A stretch of DNA of 64,000 nt from an uncultured Lachnospiraceae bacterium (GCA_947164865.1 CAMUYA010000001.1:122346-186345); one strand, 5' to 3'; shown: positions 36,511 to 46,679, counted from the first letter of the stretch. A program made the numbers and translations. The notes: a model not told the origin generated them from the sequence alone.

Positions 36511-37692
36511 TTAGTTTTCCATAACTTTCAAAAGGGCATTTTTACCTGCGGTATAAGGCGTCAGAATGGCATTTTTGCCTGCTCTCAGCAGTCTTTTTCC
36601 CACATCTGCTTTGAAATAAGCCTTGGCCACCGGGATAAAGGCGGCAAATACCTGTTTGAGCTGGGATTTACTCTCGTCATCCAGCTCCTTTACGCTGTCG
36701 ATGATTATCGAAAACTTCTTTCCACCGTCCGATATCAGTTCTCTCATGCTCTCGGCCTTGCAGGCATCGATCAGGCTGTATATCCCGTCTATGAATTTCT
36801 GCCTGTTTTCATCATCCTGGGAATCGACCCATCCGTTAAAGGTATGCTCAACAAACACCGCATTGGTCTTGAGCTTTTTCTCGCGGATAAATTTCCTTCC
36901 GTCCACATTCCAGCCGTACATATTGTGCTGCATAAGGCCCAGACCGGAAGCCTTTATCACTTCGTATCTGTCATCATCATCCAGCATCATCCCGATTAGT
37001 GAGGACTGCGGAATAAGCTTGTAGATCCTGTCTTCAATGCTCTTAAACTTTCCGTCCTGCATAAGGGTGGGGCGCAGGCCCAGCCCGTCCATGCTGTATA
37101 TCCTGTGGATGCGCTGCTTTATATCATCAGGCATGTTCATGGAAGCATACACAGCCAGATGTCCACCTTTTGAATGGCCTCCGACATACATCTTACGCGC
37201 ATATCTGGAGCTTATCTTTCGCAGATATTCCGTGGCGTATTCATGGCATTTTGCCTTGTCCATATACAGCAGGTTAAAGTCTTCCTTTAGTCCGATTATG
37301 GTGCTGTCTGTTCCGCGGAACACCACAAACATCCTGCGGGGCCCGGTGATAAAAGTAACAGCCGCAAACTGCGTCTGAGTCTCGTGATCCAGACAGCTTT
37401 CGAAGCACGCCACTCTGAGTTCTTTAAAACGCCTTCCCGAAAGCATCAGATCCACCATCTGGCGGGACACGCTCTCATAATGCCCCTTTTCAAACAGATC
37501 GTCCCTGTTTTCCAGAAGCATTATATCCTTAAGTGCCACCGAAGGCATTCCGTCATCTATCCCCGCAACGAAACTCTCAAAATGAAAATATCCCAGCTTG
37601 CAAAGGATGGCGGCGTCCACTTCCGTCAGTCTCATTTCCGCAAAGGGCACATCGCCGTATTCAATTAGATAATCAAGTATCGTTCCCGTCAT
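36511..37692 (-). CDS. Mbeg1-like (DUF2974) alpha/beta hydrolase
   Basis: 393 residues, no signal peptide. The nucleophile elbow GGHSKGGHLAVYAS gives the catalytic Ser; FRGTDSTIIGLKEDFNL is the lid/oxyanion region typical of DUF2974 lipase-like proteins, and EHTFNGW may hold the catalytic His. A cytosolic lipase or esterase is the likely role. It overlaps the stop of the large hybrid kinase gene by 4 bp, so its expression is coupled to that kinase. Confidence 0.78.
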   Translation of the reverse strand: MTGTILDYLIEYGDVPFAEMRLTEVDAAILCKLGYFHFESFVAGIDDGMPSVALKDIMLLENRDDLFEKGHYESVSRQMVDLMLSGRRFKELRVACFESCLDHETQTQFAAVTFITGPRRMFVVFRGTDSTIIGLKEDFNLLYMDKAKCHEYATEYLRKISSRYARKMYVGGHSKGGHLAVYASMNMPDDIKQRIHRIYSMDGLGLRPTLMQDGKFKSIEDRIYKLIPQSSLIGMMLDDDDRYEVIKASGLGLMQHNMYGWNVDGRKFIREKKLKTNAVFVEHTFNGWVDSQDDENRQKFIDGIYSLIDACKAESMRELISDGGKKFSIIIDSVKELDDESKSQLKQVFAAFIPVAKAYFKADVGKRLLRAGKNAILTPYTAGKNALLKVMEN

Positions 37693-40600
37693 GATCTGTC
37701 AACAAGTATCTTGTCCTTTATCTCGGCCACTACATCCATATAGAGCTGAAGGACAGCACCCTGTCTGCGTTCTATGATCTCCCAGTTTTCCTCTTTGCCG
37801 GCCATTTCCAGCTCCTTGGCCTTCTCGAACAGGGAATCCGCTCCTATAGTCCTTCCGGAGCTCTTAAGCTTATGGGCATGAGTGACATATTTTTTCTGAT
37901 CGCGCTGTTCGAAGAAGGTCTGCAGTGCGCGTGATTCCTCATCAAATTCCGCCACAAACATCTCAAGGACATTCTCATACAGTTCCTTATCCCCGGCGCA
38001 GAAATTGATCCCCTTTACGGGATTTATGAGGCTGAGGCTTCTGTAAACAGGTTCCGTCTGAGTGCTTTCGCCGGGCCTCCCGGCATTCGCGATTCCGGCC
38101 ACTTTATCAGGGCCGGTCTCACTCTTTTCGTCCTCACCCGCCTGAATCTTGGAAGGCGGAAGGAATTTGAGAAGAAGTGATTCAAGGTCTTTGCCCGATA
38201 CCGGTTTTGAGAGATAGTCGTCAAATCCGTGCTTTATATAGTTTTCCTTTGCCCCCGCTATTGCATTTGCGGTGAGCACTACCACAGGCACGCCCTTGCA
38301 CATATGATCCATTTTTCTGAGCTGTTCAAGGGTCTCTATGCCATCCATTTCGGGCATCATATGATCGAGCAGGATAAGGTCGTATCTATTCTTTTTGACC
38401 TTCTCAAGTGCCACAAGGCCGCTTTCTCCGGTGTCGATCGATACCTTCGTTGAGCGCAGCAGTCCTCTTATAACCGCAAGATTGAGAGGAGTGTCGTCAA
38501 CCACCAGAATGCTCGCATCCGGTGCGGTAAATGCAGGCTTGTAGCTCTCAAAAGCATCACTTTCCGATGTGTTCAGATCGATCTCTCCGATGGTGCCTTC
38601 CCCCGAGATACCCTGTGACACCGTGAAGTGGAAATCGGATCCCTCATTGTAGATACTCTCCACTTCGAGTTTCGATCCCATAAGTTCCAGCAGCTGTCTT
38701 GAAATGGAAAGCCCCAGACCCGTGCCTTTTATGTTGTGGTTTCTCTCTTCGTCGAATCTCTCAAACTCTTTAAAGAGCTTGGGCATATCCTCCTGCTTTA
38801 TTCCGATACCGGTATCTATCACAGAGAATCTTATGCTTGCGGTGTCTGCCGTTTGTGACAAAAGCTCCGCCTTTAAGGTGACCGATCCTTCTCTCGTGTA
38901 TTTGACCGCATTGGTAAGAAGATTTGTCACAACCTGCCTTATGCGGTTTGAATCTCCCGTCAGATGCTCCGGCAGGCGGGGATCGAGCTCAAAACCGCTG
39001 TCAAGATGAGCCGCATCCGCATTCATCCTGAGGCTTCCCGCAAGCTCGCGAAGCAGTGCCGACAAGCTGTATTCTACCGGTACTATACTCATCTTTCCCG
39101 ACTCTATCCTGGATAAGTCGAGTATGTCATTTATGATATTTAACAGAGCGCCGCCGGATGAATAGATATCTCCCGCATACTGCCTTACCTGCGCCGGAAC
39201 TTCCTCCCTGAGTATAAGCTCATCCATACCCATGATGGTGTTGATAGGTGTCCTTATCTCGTGGGATACGCTGGCAAGGAATCTCGTCTTATACTCACTG
39301 ATCCTCTCGGCCTCTTCCTTGGCCTTTTTGAGCTGTTCGTTTTTCAACCTGATGATACGTACATTTCTTCTTTCCAGGATAGTCCACAGGATCATCATCA
39401 GTATGAGCACAGCGGCAATGACCACTCCCGCCCAGAACACCTTGCGCTCATATATGCGGGCCTCCTTGTGGATGACCGCAGTGCTCTCGTTGATAACCTC
39501 CATATCCGAACCGAGAGTCTGCACGTGGAATGTATAGCTGCCGTAAGGGAGATTTGTGTAGCTTATCTCCCGGAGCTCCGACTGTGACAGGAAAAGGGCC
39601 TCATCGTCAAATCCCTCAAGATATATCTTCACAAGAGGGTTATATAATCCATAATTCAAAACACAGGGGATGAACGAGGTTCTCTTAGCATCCGCGGGGA
39701 TGTGGTATATTCCGTCCTCATCGGGCTTTAATATGGTTCCGTCGCTTACTATCTCGCGGATCGCGACTTCATAATCCGAATCGGACAGTTTATAATCCTC
39801 TGTCGAAACCTTTTTTACGCCGGTAAGACAGCAAAGATAGATATCATCGCCCTCACAGTAATTCCATGACCCCATAACAGGGCTTGCGCTCAGGCCTTTT
39901 GAACTGTCCAAAAGCTCTGCGATATAGTTTCCGTTTGATGCAAAATCTTCTTTGTTTACGATGTAGACGCCTTCACCTGAAGTGATCCACGCCTTCCCGT
40001 CCCTGGCAAAGATGATATCGTAATTGCCGCTTCCCGGGAAATTGGTAAGAGCGGTGCATTCGCCGTCGGAGTAAAGATAAATTCCTCCGCCGCTCACAAA
40101 GAAAAGCCTGTCTCCGTCTTTTACGATCCTGCTTATGGCAAGGCTTTCGAGCCCCTGCTGAGTGCCGATGTTTCCGGTGATCACGCCGTTCTTTATAACA
40201 TAGACACCGCCACCGTCGCTTCCCGCATAGATCTCGCCTTTTTCATTCTCATACAGGCATAAAATCTCTTCCGCCTCGAGGCCATCGGCTTTTCCGATGC
40301 AGGCGGTCACTTCGTCGTTTCGTATAATGCTTATACCTGTGGTGGAAGCCACCGCTATGTCACCGTTTGTCAGCTCGATAGCACAGTTAAATCTGCTGCC
40401 CTGAGTCCCCGATTTATTCTCGTTATATGTGGTAACGCTGTTCTTGTCATAGCAGACCAGGCCTTCATTCCCGTAGGTTGAAAACCACAGCCTCCCCTTC
40501 GAATCCTTCAGTATGTGCTTTATTCTCACATCCGAAAGGATGTCCGTATACTCATCCCGAACCACCTCATAATCATTTTTATCCAGGATCACAAGGCCTT

Positions 40601-41708
40601 CGTCGCATCCGACATAGAGCCTGTTTCCGTCACCCATAACAGCATTGACCACCCTGCTTCCCACTCCCGAAGCGGATATTATGTCGGTAAACGGATTTCT
40701 GGACAGCTTTAATAATCCCATAGTGGATGAGGTGGCCCACAGATTACCCTGTCTGTCTTCCAGCACTCCGCCGATGGAATTGTTGAATTCCACAAAGGAG
40801 ATATAATTAAACCTGTCAGTGTCGTCATAATAGCCTATTCCGTTCTCGCCGGAAACAACGATCTGACCGTCACGGTTATCGTAAATCGAGGTGACAGATC
40901 CAAGCACCGACACATCCAGAGTTTCGATTATGCTGAGTTTGCTGCCTGTGGCCTTGCCCGTGTAGACCTTTCCGTCGGAACTTCCGATTATCAGATCTCC
41001 GTCGGAATCGTATCTGACAGCGGTGTAATAGGATGTCTTGCTCTGATTGAAGAAGCTCTTGGTGATAAGGTTATTCTCGATGATAAATACAGTACCCGTC
41101 CTTGTGACGGCTGCGACCGTACCATCCGCGCGGCAGGTGATACCGCTCACGTTATAGAGCTCATCGGAAGATGAATATGTGGAAAGGGTGCCTTCCTCCA
41201 GTATCGAAAGAGATGATGAAGTTCCTATGTAGAGCTCTCCGTTCTTGCCGTAGCAAAGCGCTCTCACCGAATTTGACTCAAGCCCGTCAGATGCGGTATA
41301 GGCCCTTATCTGACCTGTGGCATTATAATAATAAAAAAGTCCCGCATCATTCGTTCCGATCCATAGCCCGTCACGGCCGTTCGGAAGAAGTACGGTTACG
41401 TTTCTGATCCTTTCATCGATATTTGCTCTTACAAACTCCCTGCCGTCATATCTGTAGAGCCCTGAATATGTACCCACCCAGATATATCCGTCGATGGTCT
41501 GGCATACAGTATTGACCTGGCTGCTTCCGAGTCCGCTGGAACGGTTGTATATCTCGGCACTGTACTGGGAGGCGTATTCGAATGCCTTTGCTCTCGACGT
41601 AAAAACTGTAAAAAGAAGCGCAAAAAACGCAAAATAGCGTATAAAAACCAAGACTGCCTCAGCAGCCTTGGTCACTTTTGATAAATTACGATCTTTTATA
41701 CAATCCAT
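37689..41708 (-). CDS. giant hybrid sensor kinase with two-component-regulator beta-propellers
   Basis: 1339 residues. A signal-like helix (about 17-40) precedes two seven-bladed regulator propellers (about 55-640; blades such as DGYIWVGTYSGLYRYDG), a Y_Y_Y domain (about 690-745), a membrane helix (758-777), HisKA (His816), HATPase, a receiver (Asp1115) and an Hpt domain (His1279). This layout resembles the hybrid two-component systems that sense polysaccharide fragments outside the cell, but no AraC-type output domain is present. Ligand unknown. The ATG at 41708 lies upstream of a terminator-like hairpin at 41642-41672 inside the coding region, so the true start may lie further downstream. 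Confidence 0.85.
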   Translation of the reverse strand: MDCIKDRNLSKVTKAAEAVLVFIRYFAFFALLFTVFTSRAKAFEYASQYSAEIYNRSSGLGSSQVNTVCQTIDGYIWVGTYSGLYRYDGREFVRANIDERIRNVTVLLPNGRDGLWIGTNDAGLFYYYNATGQIRAYTASDGLESNSVRALCYGKNGELYIGTSSSLSILEEGTLSTYSSSDELYNVSGITCRADGTVAAVTRTGTVFIIENNLITKSFFNQSKTSYYTAVRYDSDGDLIIGSSDGKVYTGKATGSKLSIIETLDVSVLGSVTSIYDNRDGQIVVSGENGIGYYDDTDRFNYISFVEFNNSIGGVLEDRQGNLWATSSTMGLLKLSRNPFTDIISASGVGSRVVNAVMGDGNRLYVGCDEGLVILDKNDYEVVRDEYTDILSDVRIKHILKDSKGRLWFSTYGNEGLVCYDKNSVTTYNENKSGTQGSRFNCAIELTNGDIAVASTTGISIIRNDEVTACIGKADGLEAEEILCLYENEKGEIYAGSDGGGVYVIKNGVITGNIGTQQGLESLAISRIVKDGDRLFFVSGGGIYLYSDGECTALTNFPGSGNYDIIFARDGKAWITSGEGVYIVNKEDFASNGNYIAELLDSSKGLSASPVMGSWNYCEGDDIYLCCLTGVKKVSTEDYKLSDSDYEVAIREIVSDGTILKPDEDGIYHIPADAKRTSFIPCVLNYGLYNPLVKIYLEGFDDEALFLSQSELREISYTNLPYGSYTFHVQTLGSDMEVINESTAVIHKEARIYERKVFWAGVVIAAVLILMMILWTILERRNVRIIRLKNEQLKKAKEEAERISEYKTRFLASVSHEIRTPINTIMGMDELILREEVPAQVRQYAGDIYSSGGALLNIINDILDLSRIESGKMSIVPVEYSLSALLRELAGSLRMNADAAHLDSGFELDPRLPEHLTGDSNRIRQVVTNLLTNAVKYTREGSVTLKAELLSQTADTASIRFSVIDTGIGIKQEDMPKLFKEFERFDEERNHNIKGTGLGLSISRQLLELMGSKLEVESIYNEGSDFHFTVSQGISGEGTIGEIDLNTSESDAFESYKPAFTAPDASILVVDDTPLNLAVIRGLLRSTKVSIDTGESGLVALEKVKKNRYDLILLDHMMPEMDGIETLEQLRKMDHMCKGVPVVVLTANAIAGAKENYIKHGFDDYLSKPVSGKDLESLLLKFLPPSKIQAGEDEKSETGPDKVAGIANAGRPGESTQTEPVYRSLSLINPVKGINFCAGDKELYENVLEMFVAEFDEESRALQTFFEQRDQKKYVTHAHKLKSSGRTIGADSLFEKAKELEMAGKEENWEIIERRQGAVLQLYMDVVAEIKDKILVDRS
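41642..41672 (-). terminator. intrinsic terminator downstream of purA, inside the next open frame
   Basis: On the minus strand an 11-bp stem ACCAAGGCTGC / GCAGTCTTGGT (one G-U pair) with a TGAG loop is followed directly by TTTTTAT. It begins 72 bp after the purA stop and falls in codons about 13-22 of the downstream kinase frame. As purA has its own promoter, this most likely ends its transcript. Confidence 0.75.
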
Positions 41709-41743
41709 ACTTTTCAGTCAAAGGCTTACAGGTGCGATGCCGA

Positions 41744-43036
41744 TTATCTCTTGAGTACAGACTCCCTGTAAATGATATCCTCTCTTCCGGGACCGTTACT
41801 GATCATAGTGATGGGATATCCGATCTTCTCTTCTATAAACTCAATATACTTCCTGCAATTCTCGGGCAGATCTTCATATTTTTTGATCCCGCGGATCTCG
41901 CATTTCCATCCGGGCAGCTTTTCGAGCACGGGCTTGCACTTCTCAAGCTTGGAGGTAACAGGGAAATCTGTGATCACTTCGCCGTCAAGTTCATATCCCA
42001 CGCATACCGGTATCTCGTCGAGGTAACCGAGCACATCGAGCACTGTAAATGCCACATCCGTGGTGCCCTGAAGCCTGCATCCGTATTTGGATGCCACACA
42101 GTCAAACCACCCCATACGTCTGGGTCTGTGTGTGGTTGCTCCGTACTCTCCTCCGTCGCCGCCGCGCTCTCTGAGTTCATTTGCCTCATCTCCGAATATC
42201 TCGGAGACGAATGCCCCCGCTCCTACTGCAGATGAATAAGCCTTGCATACGGTGATGATCTGCTTTATCTCGTAGGGAGGAAGCCCTGCTCCTACCGCTC
42301 CGTATCCCGCAAGGGTAGATGATGAAGTAACCATGGGGTAGATTCCGTGGTCGGGATCCTTAAGTGTACCCAACTGACCCTCGAGAAGTATAGTCTTTCC
42401 TTCCTTGACAGCCTTATCCAGAAATGCCGATACATCGCATACATAAGGTGCCACCATATCACGGTATCCGTGAAGCGTATCAAGCAGCTCTGCAGGATCT
42501 ATGGCAGGCTTGTGATAGAGATGCTCGAGAAGAACATTCTTGAGATCACATACTCTCTTAACCTTTTCCTTAAGAAGCTCCTCGTCAAAGAGCTCGCTTA
42601 CCTGGAATCCGATCTTGGCATATTTATCGGAATAGAAAGGAGCAATTCCCGATTTGGTGGATCCGAAGGATTTGCCTCCAAGCCTTTCCTCCTCATATGC
42701 ATCAAAAAGCACATGATAAGGCATTACTATCTGGCAGCGGTCACTGACAAGTATCTTTGGCATGGGAACGCCCCGATCCGTAATATCCTTTATCTCATTA
42801 AAAAGCTTTGTGATATCAAGTGCCACACCGTTTCCTATAATACTTGTGGTATGTGAATAGAACACACCTGAAGGAAGAGTATGAAGCGCAAATTTGCCAT
42901 AATTATTTACGATCGTATGACCGGCATTTGCTCCTCCCTGAAAGCGGATTATTATATCCGCCTTTTCGGCAAGCATGTCAGTGATCTTGCCCTTTCCTTC
43001 GTCTCCCCAGTTAGCACCTACAACTGCCTTAACCAT
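41744..43036 (-). CDS. purA: adenylosuccinate synthetase
   Basis: 430 residues, standard length. The N-terminal P-loop variant GANWGDEGKGKI (7-18), QGGANAGHTIV with the catalytic His, and GATTHRPRRMGWFD near the IMP site are present. The enzyme makes adenylosuccinate from IMP, aspartate and GTP in AMP synthesis. A candidate promoter lies 52 bp upstream and a terminator downstream, so it appears monocistronic. AGGAGC precedes the ATG. Confidence 0.97.
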   Translation of the reverse strand: MVKAVVGANWGDEGKGKITDMLAEKADIIIRFQGGANAGHTIVNNYGKFALHTLPSGVFYSHTTSIIGNGVALDITKLFNEIKDITDRGVPMPKILVSDRCQIVMPYHVLFDAYEEERLGGKSFGSTKSGIAPFYSDKYAKIGFQVSELFDEELLKEKVKRVCDLKNVLLEHLYHKPAIDPAELLDTLHGYRDMVAPYVCDVSAFLDKAVKEGKTILLEGQLGTLKDPDHGIYPMVTSSSTLAGYGAVGAGLPPYEIKQIITVCKAYSSAVGAGAFVSEIFGDEANELRERGGDGGEYGATTHRPRRMGWFDCVASKYGCRLQGTTDVAFTVLDVLGYLDEIPVCVGYELDGEVITDFPVTSKLEKCKPVLEKLPGWKCEIRGIKKYEDLPENCRKYIEFIEEKIGYPITMISNGPGREDIIYRESVLKR

Positions 43037-43087
43037 CTTTAATTGCTCCTGAATAATAATTTTTTGGCATGAAAACCATGCTTTAAG

Positions 43088-43116
43088 ATTTTACCACAAT
43101 AAAGCGATGTAAACAA
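43088..43116 (-). promoter_or_regulatory. candidate purA promoter
   Basis: TTGTTT (43116-43111), 17 bp, TAAAAT (43093-43088) on the minus strand with a TG dinucleotide one base before the -10 box (extended -10). A small GCATG-GTTTT-CATGC hairpin lies in the leader, without clear regulatory meaning. Confidence 0.6.
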
Positions 43117-43169
43117 GTACCGCGGACCTGATGCCGTGCCCAGAGTAACTATTATTATCTGCGGCTTCC

Positions 43170-44975
43170 TTATTCTCCGCCTGTCGCATCTTGTCCCGAA
43201 ATCACAAGCTCCGGCGGCAAAAGCTCCATGATCATCTTCTCAAGGATTTTGGAATCTATCGGCTTTGACAGATAATTTGCAAATCCCTTTTCAAGATAAA
43301 ACTCTCTCGCTCCCGAGATGGCATTTGCGGTAAGGGCCACCATGGGCTTATTTCTGCACAGCGCAAACCTGTCCTTTTTGATGCGTTCCATGGTTTCTAT
43401 TCCGTCCATTTCCGGCATCATATGGTCGATAAAAAGTATATCGAATTCGGTCTCGCGCGCCTTCTCGATAGCCTCTTCTCCGGAGGCGGCTTTTGTTATT
43501 TTTATCTTTGTACGCTTAAGTAGGCCTGCGAACACATTAAGATTCATCGCAATATCGTCAACAACCAGTATCTTTGCGTCCGGAGCGGTGAATCGGCTCC
43601 GGATGCTGGTCTGATCCCGCTTTTCGGTGACTGCCGCATTGACGTCGCCGATTTCTTTCCAGCTTACCACTTCCTGCCTTATCACAAAGCGGAATGTGGA
43701 ACCCTTTCCGTACTCACTGGTCACTTCCAGTTTGCTTCCCATTAGCGTGAGCAGCTGCTGGACTATATTCATTCCCAGTCCGGTTCCCTCTATGTGGCGA
43801 TTCTTTATCTCTTCTATCCTTTCAAAGGGTTTGAAGAGCTTTTCCATATCTTCCTGGCGCATTCCGCGTCCGGTATCCACTACCGCCACCTTGAGGAACA
43901 CGGATCTCTCATCCGCTTTATCGTAGTCGATCTTCAGCGTAACGGTCCCCTTTTCGGTGTACTTGACCGCATTGGTAAGGATATTTGTTATTATCTGCTT
44001 GATCCTTATCTCATCGCCGTGTAACAGCCTGGGAACATCGGTAACACAGTCGATAACGAATTTAAGCCCTTTCTTTTCCGCGCGGTTTGCAATAAAGATA
44101 CGCAGGTCGTTTATGAGCATTCCCAGGTCGTATTTGACCGGGAGAATCTCCATCTTTCCCGACTCGATCTTGGAAAAGTCGAGGATATTATTTACCAGGC
44201 TCATCAGCATATTTCCGGCCTGAACTATATCTTCCGAATACTTCCTTATCTCCGGCTCACGGGTCTCGCGGTTTATCATCTCATTCATTCCAAGAATGGA
44301 GTTGATGGGCGTGCGGATCTCATGGGACATGCTGGCCAGGAAATCTGACTTACTTCTGGTGGCATTCCTTGCTTCATCTGCCTTGGCCTCTATGATCTTA
44401 AGGAGCTCGTCCATTGATCTGTCCTGCTCCTGCTTGGCCTCCTCAGCAACCATCCTGCCGTTTAACATGCTGATAAAGAAGGCATCCGCGATGATGATAC
44501 CGACTATGGAAGCGATAACCTCCACAAGCTCAAACTGGAAGAATTTCTGCGGGAAAAGCATGGATCCGATACCGCTCCCCAGCGCAAATGAAAAAAGTAT
44601 CAATATGAGACTGTTGATAAGTGCATGCCAGATATGAATGACCTTGACACAGTTGAAATACACTATTCCGGCGCTGAACATGGCCAGTATCGCAAACACC
44701 ATGGGAGATGTGGTGGCATAAGTCGAAAGGCATTCACATACTACAAAGGATAAAAGCATAAAGGAGCTTTTGATCGTCTGCGATGTGCGGGGTGACATAT
44801 TTACCGCGAATGATGCGATATACACAGCCATCATCACAAAAGACACTATTCGTTTGTTTGACGGTCTGATAAGATCCGTTCTCGCCGTGGCGACTGCCAA
44901 TATGGAGAGGACCGTGCACACCAGGATGCACAGCAGGTTTATGGCCCTTATGAGGGATCTGCGCTGATCGTTCAT
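43170..44975 (-). CDS. membrane hybrid sensor histidine kinase without Hpt domain
   Basis: 601 residues. Five or six membrane helices fill 8-172 with little extracytoplasmic sequence, then a short coiled coil (180-208), HisKA with His218 (LASMSHEIRTPINSI), HATPase (DTGRGM, GTGLGM) and a receiver with Asp517 (LFIDHMMPEMDG). No Hpt domain follows, so a separate phosphotransfer protein is needed; the free Hpt protein at 8234-8578 is one candidate. Encoded 3 bp after the DAG-kinase-like gene, at the end of the ispD/tsaD cluster. Confidence 0.87.
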   Translation of the reverse strand: MNDQRRSLIRAINLLCILVCTVLSILAVATARTDLIRPSNKRIVSFVMMAVYIASFAVNMSPRTSQTIKSSFMLLSFVVCECLSTYATTSPMVFAILAMFSAGIVYFNCVKVIHIWHALINSLILILFSFALGSGIGSMLFPQKFFQFELVEVIASIVGIIIADAFFISMLNGRMVAEEAKQEQDRSMDELLKIIEAKADEARNATRSKSDFLASMSHEIRTPINSILGMNEMINRETREPEIRKYSEDIVQAGNMLMSLVNNILDFSKIESGKMEILPVKYDLGMLINDLRIFIANRAEKKGLKFVIDCVTDVPRLLHGDEIRIKQIITNILTNAVKYTEKGTVTLKIDYDKADERSVFLKVAVVDTGRGMRQEDMEKLFKPFERIEEIKNRHIEGTGLGMNIVQQLLTLMGSKLEVTSEYGKGSTFRFVIRQEVVSWKEIGDVNAAVTEKRDQTSIRSRFTAPDAKILVVDDIAMNLNVFAGLLKRTKIKITKAASGEEAIEKARETEFDILFIDHMMPEMDGIETMERIKKDRFALCRNKPMVALTANAISGAREFYLEKGFANYLSKPIDSKILEKMIMELLPPELVISGQDATGGE

Positions 44976-44978
44976 GCG

Positions 44979-45884
44979 TTACACCCCCCTTCTGGGGAGA
45001 ACAAATTTGAGACCCTGATGAACCACTTCAGCCGTAAGCTCATAGGTCGAATACAGCTCTCCGTCCAGATTCACATAGAAAAGGGCACCGTTGCTTCTCC
45101 TGCACTTCATCCTTGTGGCTGAGCCCTGCTTTATCTGCTTCTCCAAAAGCCCCAGTTTGCGCTTTTTTGCATAGGAAAGAATATTGATCCTCTGTGCGGG
45201 TGATTTGTTTTCGATCAGCAGATAGCTCGCCAATCCGTCATCTACGCAACTGTTTATTCCGAAATTGTACCGTCCGCCAAGCATATCTCCGTTTCCCATA
45301 AAGAGCATGGTTGTCTTGGTGTCGTTGTACTTCTCATCATCTATGGAAAAGTCATAGGACCTGTTGGGCGCCATAAGTGCGGCATATACCGATGCCATCT
45401 CATAGGGGAATGTCCTTATTCCAAAGCCCGAATCTCTGAGCTTTTTACCGACTCTCAATGTTTCGGTATCCACTCCGAATGAGACGGAGTTAAGGGCCAC
45501 TCCCAGGTTTGTCTTGATGTAATCTACATATATGACTTCACCGTATACCATGGATCTGATATTTCTGAAAAACCCCTGATCGTCGGTGAAAACCTTCAAA
45601 AAATCGCTGGAACCGTAGGGAACGAAAGCAACCTCGGCGTGAGAAAGATCGGTAAAGCCCGCCAGCATATTTCTCATGGTACCGGAACCGCCACAGCAAT
45701 AGAACCTGATCTCTTCTTTATCGAAGAAATGACACAATAGCTCTACCAGCTCCTTTTCATGGCCGGGATGTCTCGTCGTGAACACATAGTGATCCAGATT
45801 GTCGAATTCAGCCAGGGTATCCCTGAGCTTCTGCGACAATCCTCTTTCACACACTGTGGGATTTACTATGAAGACATGAATCAT
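44979..45884 (-). CDS. diacylglycerol kinase-like lipid kinase family protein
   Basis: 301 residues. The fold is that of DAG/sphingosine kinases: FIVNPTVCERG, then GGSGTMRNML (65-74) where the family usually has GGDGT, and VPYGSSDFLK (88-97) in place of PxGTxNDFA. Both substitutions change the usual signature, so kinase activity is uncertain. The family phosphorylates lipids at the membrane. It lies 13 bp after ispD and 3 bp before the hybrid kinase. Confidence 0.75.
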   Translation of the reverse strand: MIHVFIVNPTVCERGLSQKLRDTLAEFDNLDHYVFTTRHPGHEKELVELLCHFFDKEEIRFYCCGGSGTMRNMLAGFTDLSHAEVAFVPYGSSDFLKVFTDDQGFFRNIRSMVYGEVIYVDYIKTNLGVALNSVSFGVDTETLRVGKKLRDSGFGIRTFPYEMASVYAALMAPNRSYDFSIDDEKYNDTKTTMLFMGNGDMLGGRYNFGINSCVDDGLASYLLIENKSPAQRINILSYAKKRKLGLLEKQIKQGSATRMKCRRSNGALFYVNLDGELYSTYELTAEVVHQGLKFVLPRRGV

Positions 45885-45897
45885 TCCGATATCCCTT

Positions 45898-46677
45898 TTA
45901 ATCCATCAAAAGCATCTCTGCGTAGCTGAGATCCTCCGGAAGAGTGATCTTGATATTTCTCGTATCACCTTCCGTAAAATATACCCTCGAAAGGCCGCTT
46001 CTCTCAACACACATAGCGTCGTCGGTAAGCCCCTCTTCCTCGTCATAGAGAGCCTTTCGGTAGCTTTCATAGATAAGCTCCGCCTTGAATGTCTGCGGTG
46101 TCTGTATTATCCTTACCGAGCTTCTGTCGGGAGTGCTTAAAACACTGCCGTCCTCCCCCATTATCTTTATGGTATCACGGCTCTGTATCGCAGTGACACA
46201 CGCTCCCTTTTCGGTAACGCATTCGTAATTCCTTTTTATTATCTCCTCAGTGAGAAAAGGCCTCGCTCCGTCGTGAATGAAAATGTAATCCGTAGGGAGG
46301 TCCATTGCTCCTTTATCATCCGAGAGTATCTCTTCTTTTTTCTCGTCCGTAAGTGCCATCCAGTTGATGCCCTTAAGGCTCACCAGAGCGCTCCACACGG
46401 ATTCGTATCTCTCTTTCCCTGCATCTGCGATGCGGGTTATCTTGGTGAAAAAATATTTGGAAAGAAGCTCGGTCTTAACATAATCGAGATCGTCCGGCCT
46501 TACGACGAGAATGCAGTCATCGATATATTCCGAATTCTGCACCGCCATCAGACTGTACCAAAGGATCGGCTTTTCTCCTAACTCGATATACTGCTTGGCA
46601 ACCTTGCTGCCCATCCTCTTTCCCTGTCCGCCCGCAAGTATCACTGCGGTACAATGCACATCTCTTTTAACTGCCAT
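45898..46677 (-). CDS. ispD: 2-C-methyl-D-erythritol 4-phosphate cytidylyltransferase (IspD)
   Basis: 259 residues, slightly longer than the usual 230. The CTP-binding motif AGGQGKRMGSKVAKQY (15-30) and downstream EGLTDDAMCVE and HDGARPF are typical. The enzyme catalyses the CTP-dependent third step of the MEP isoprenoid pathway. It begins 2 bp after tsaD. An inserted acidic segment near residues 105-125 (LTDEKKEEILSDDKG) is not usual for the family and explains the extra length. Confidence 0.88.
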   Translation of the reverse strand: MAVKRDVHCTAVILAGGQGKRMGSKVAKQYIELGEKPILWYSLMAVQNSEYIDDCILVVRPDDLDYVKTELLSKYFFTKITRIADAGKERYESVWSALVSLKGINWMALTDEKKEEILSDDKGAMDLPTDYIFIHDGARPFLTEEIIKRNYECVTEKGACVTAIQSRDTIKIMGEDGSVLSTPDRSSVRIIQTPQTFKAELIYESYRKALYDEEEGLTDDAMCVERSGLSRVYFTEGDTRNIKITLPEDLSYAEMLLMD

Positions 46678-46679
46678 AT

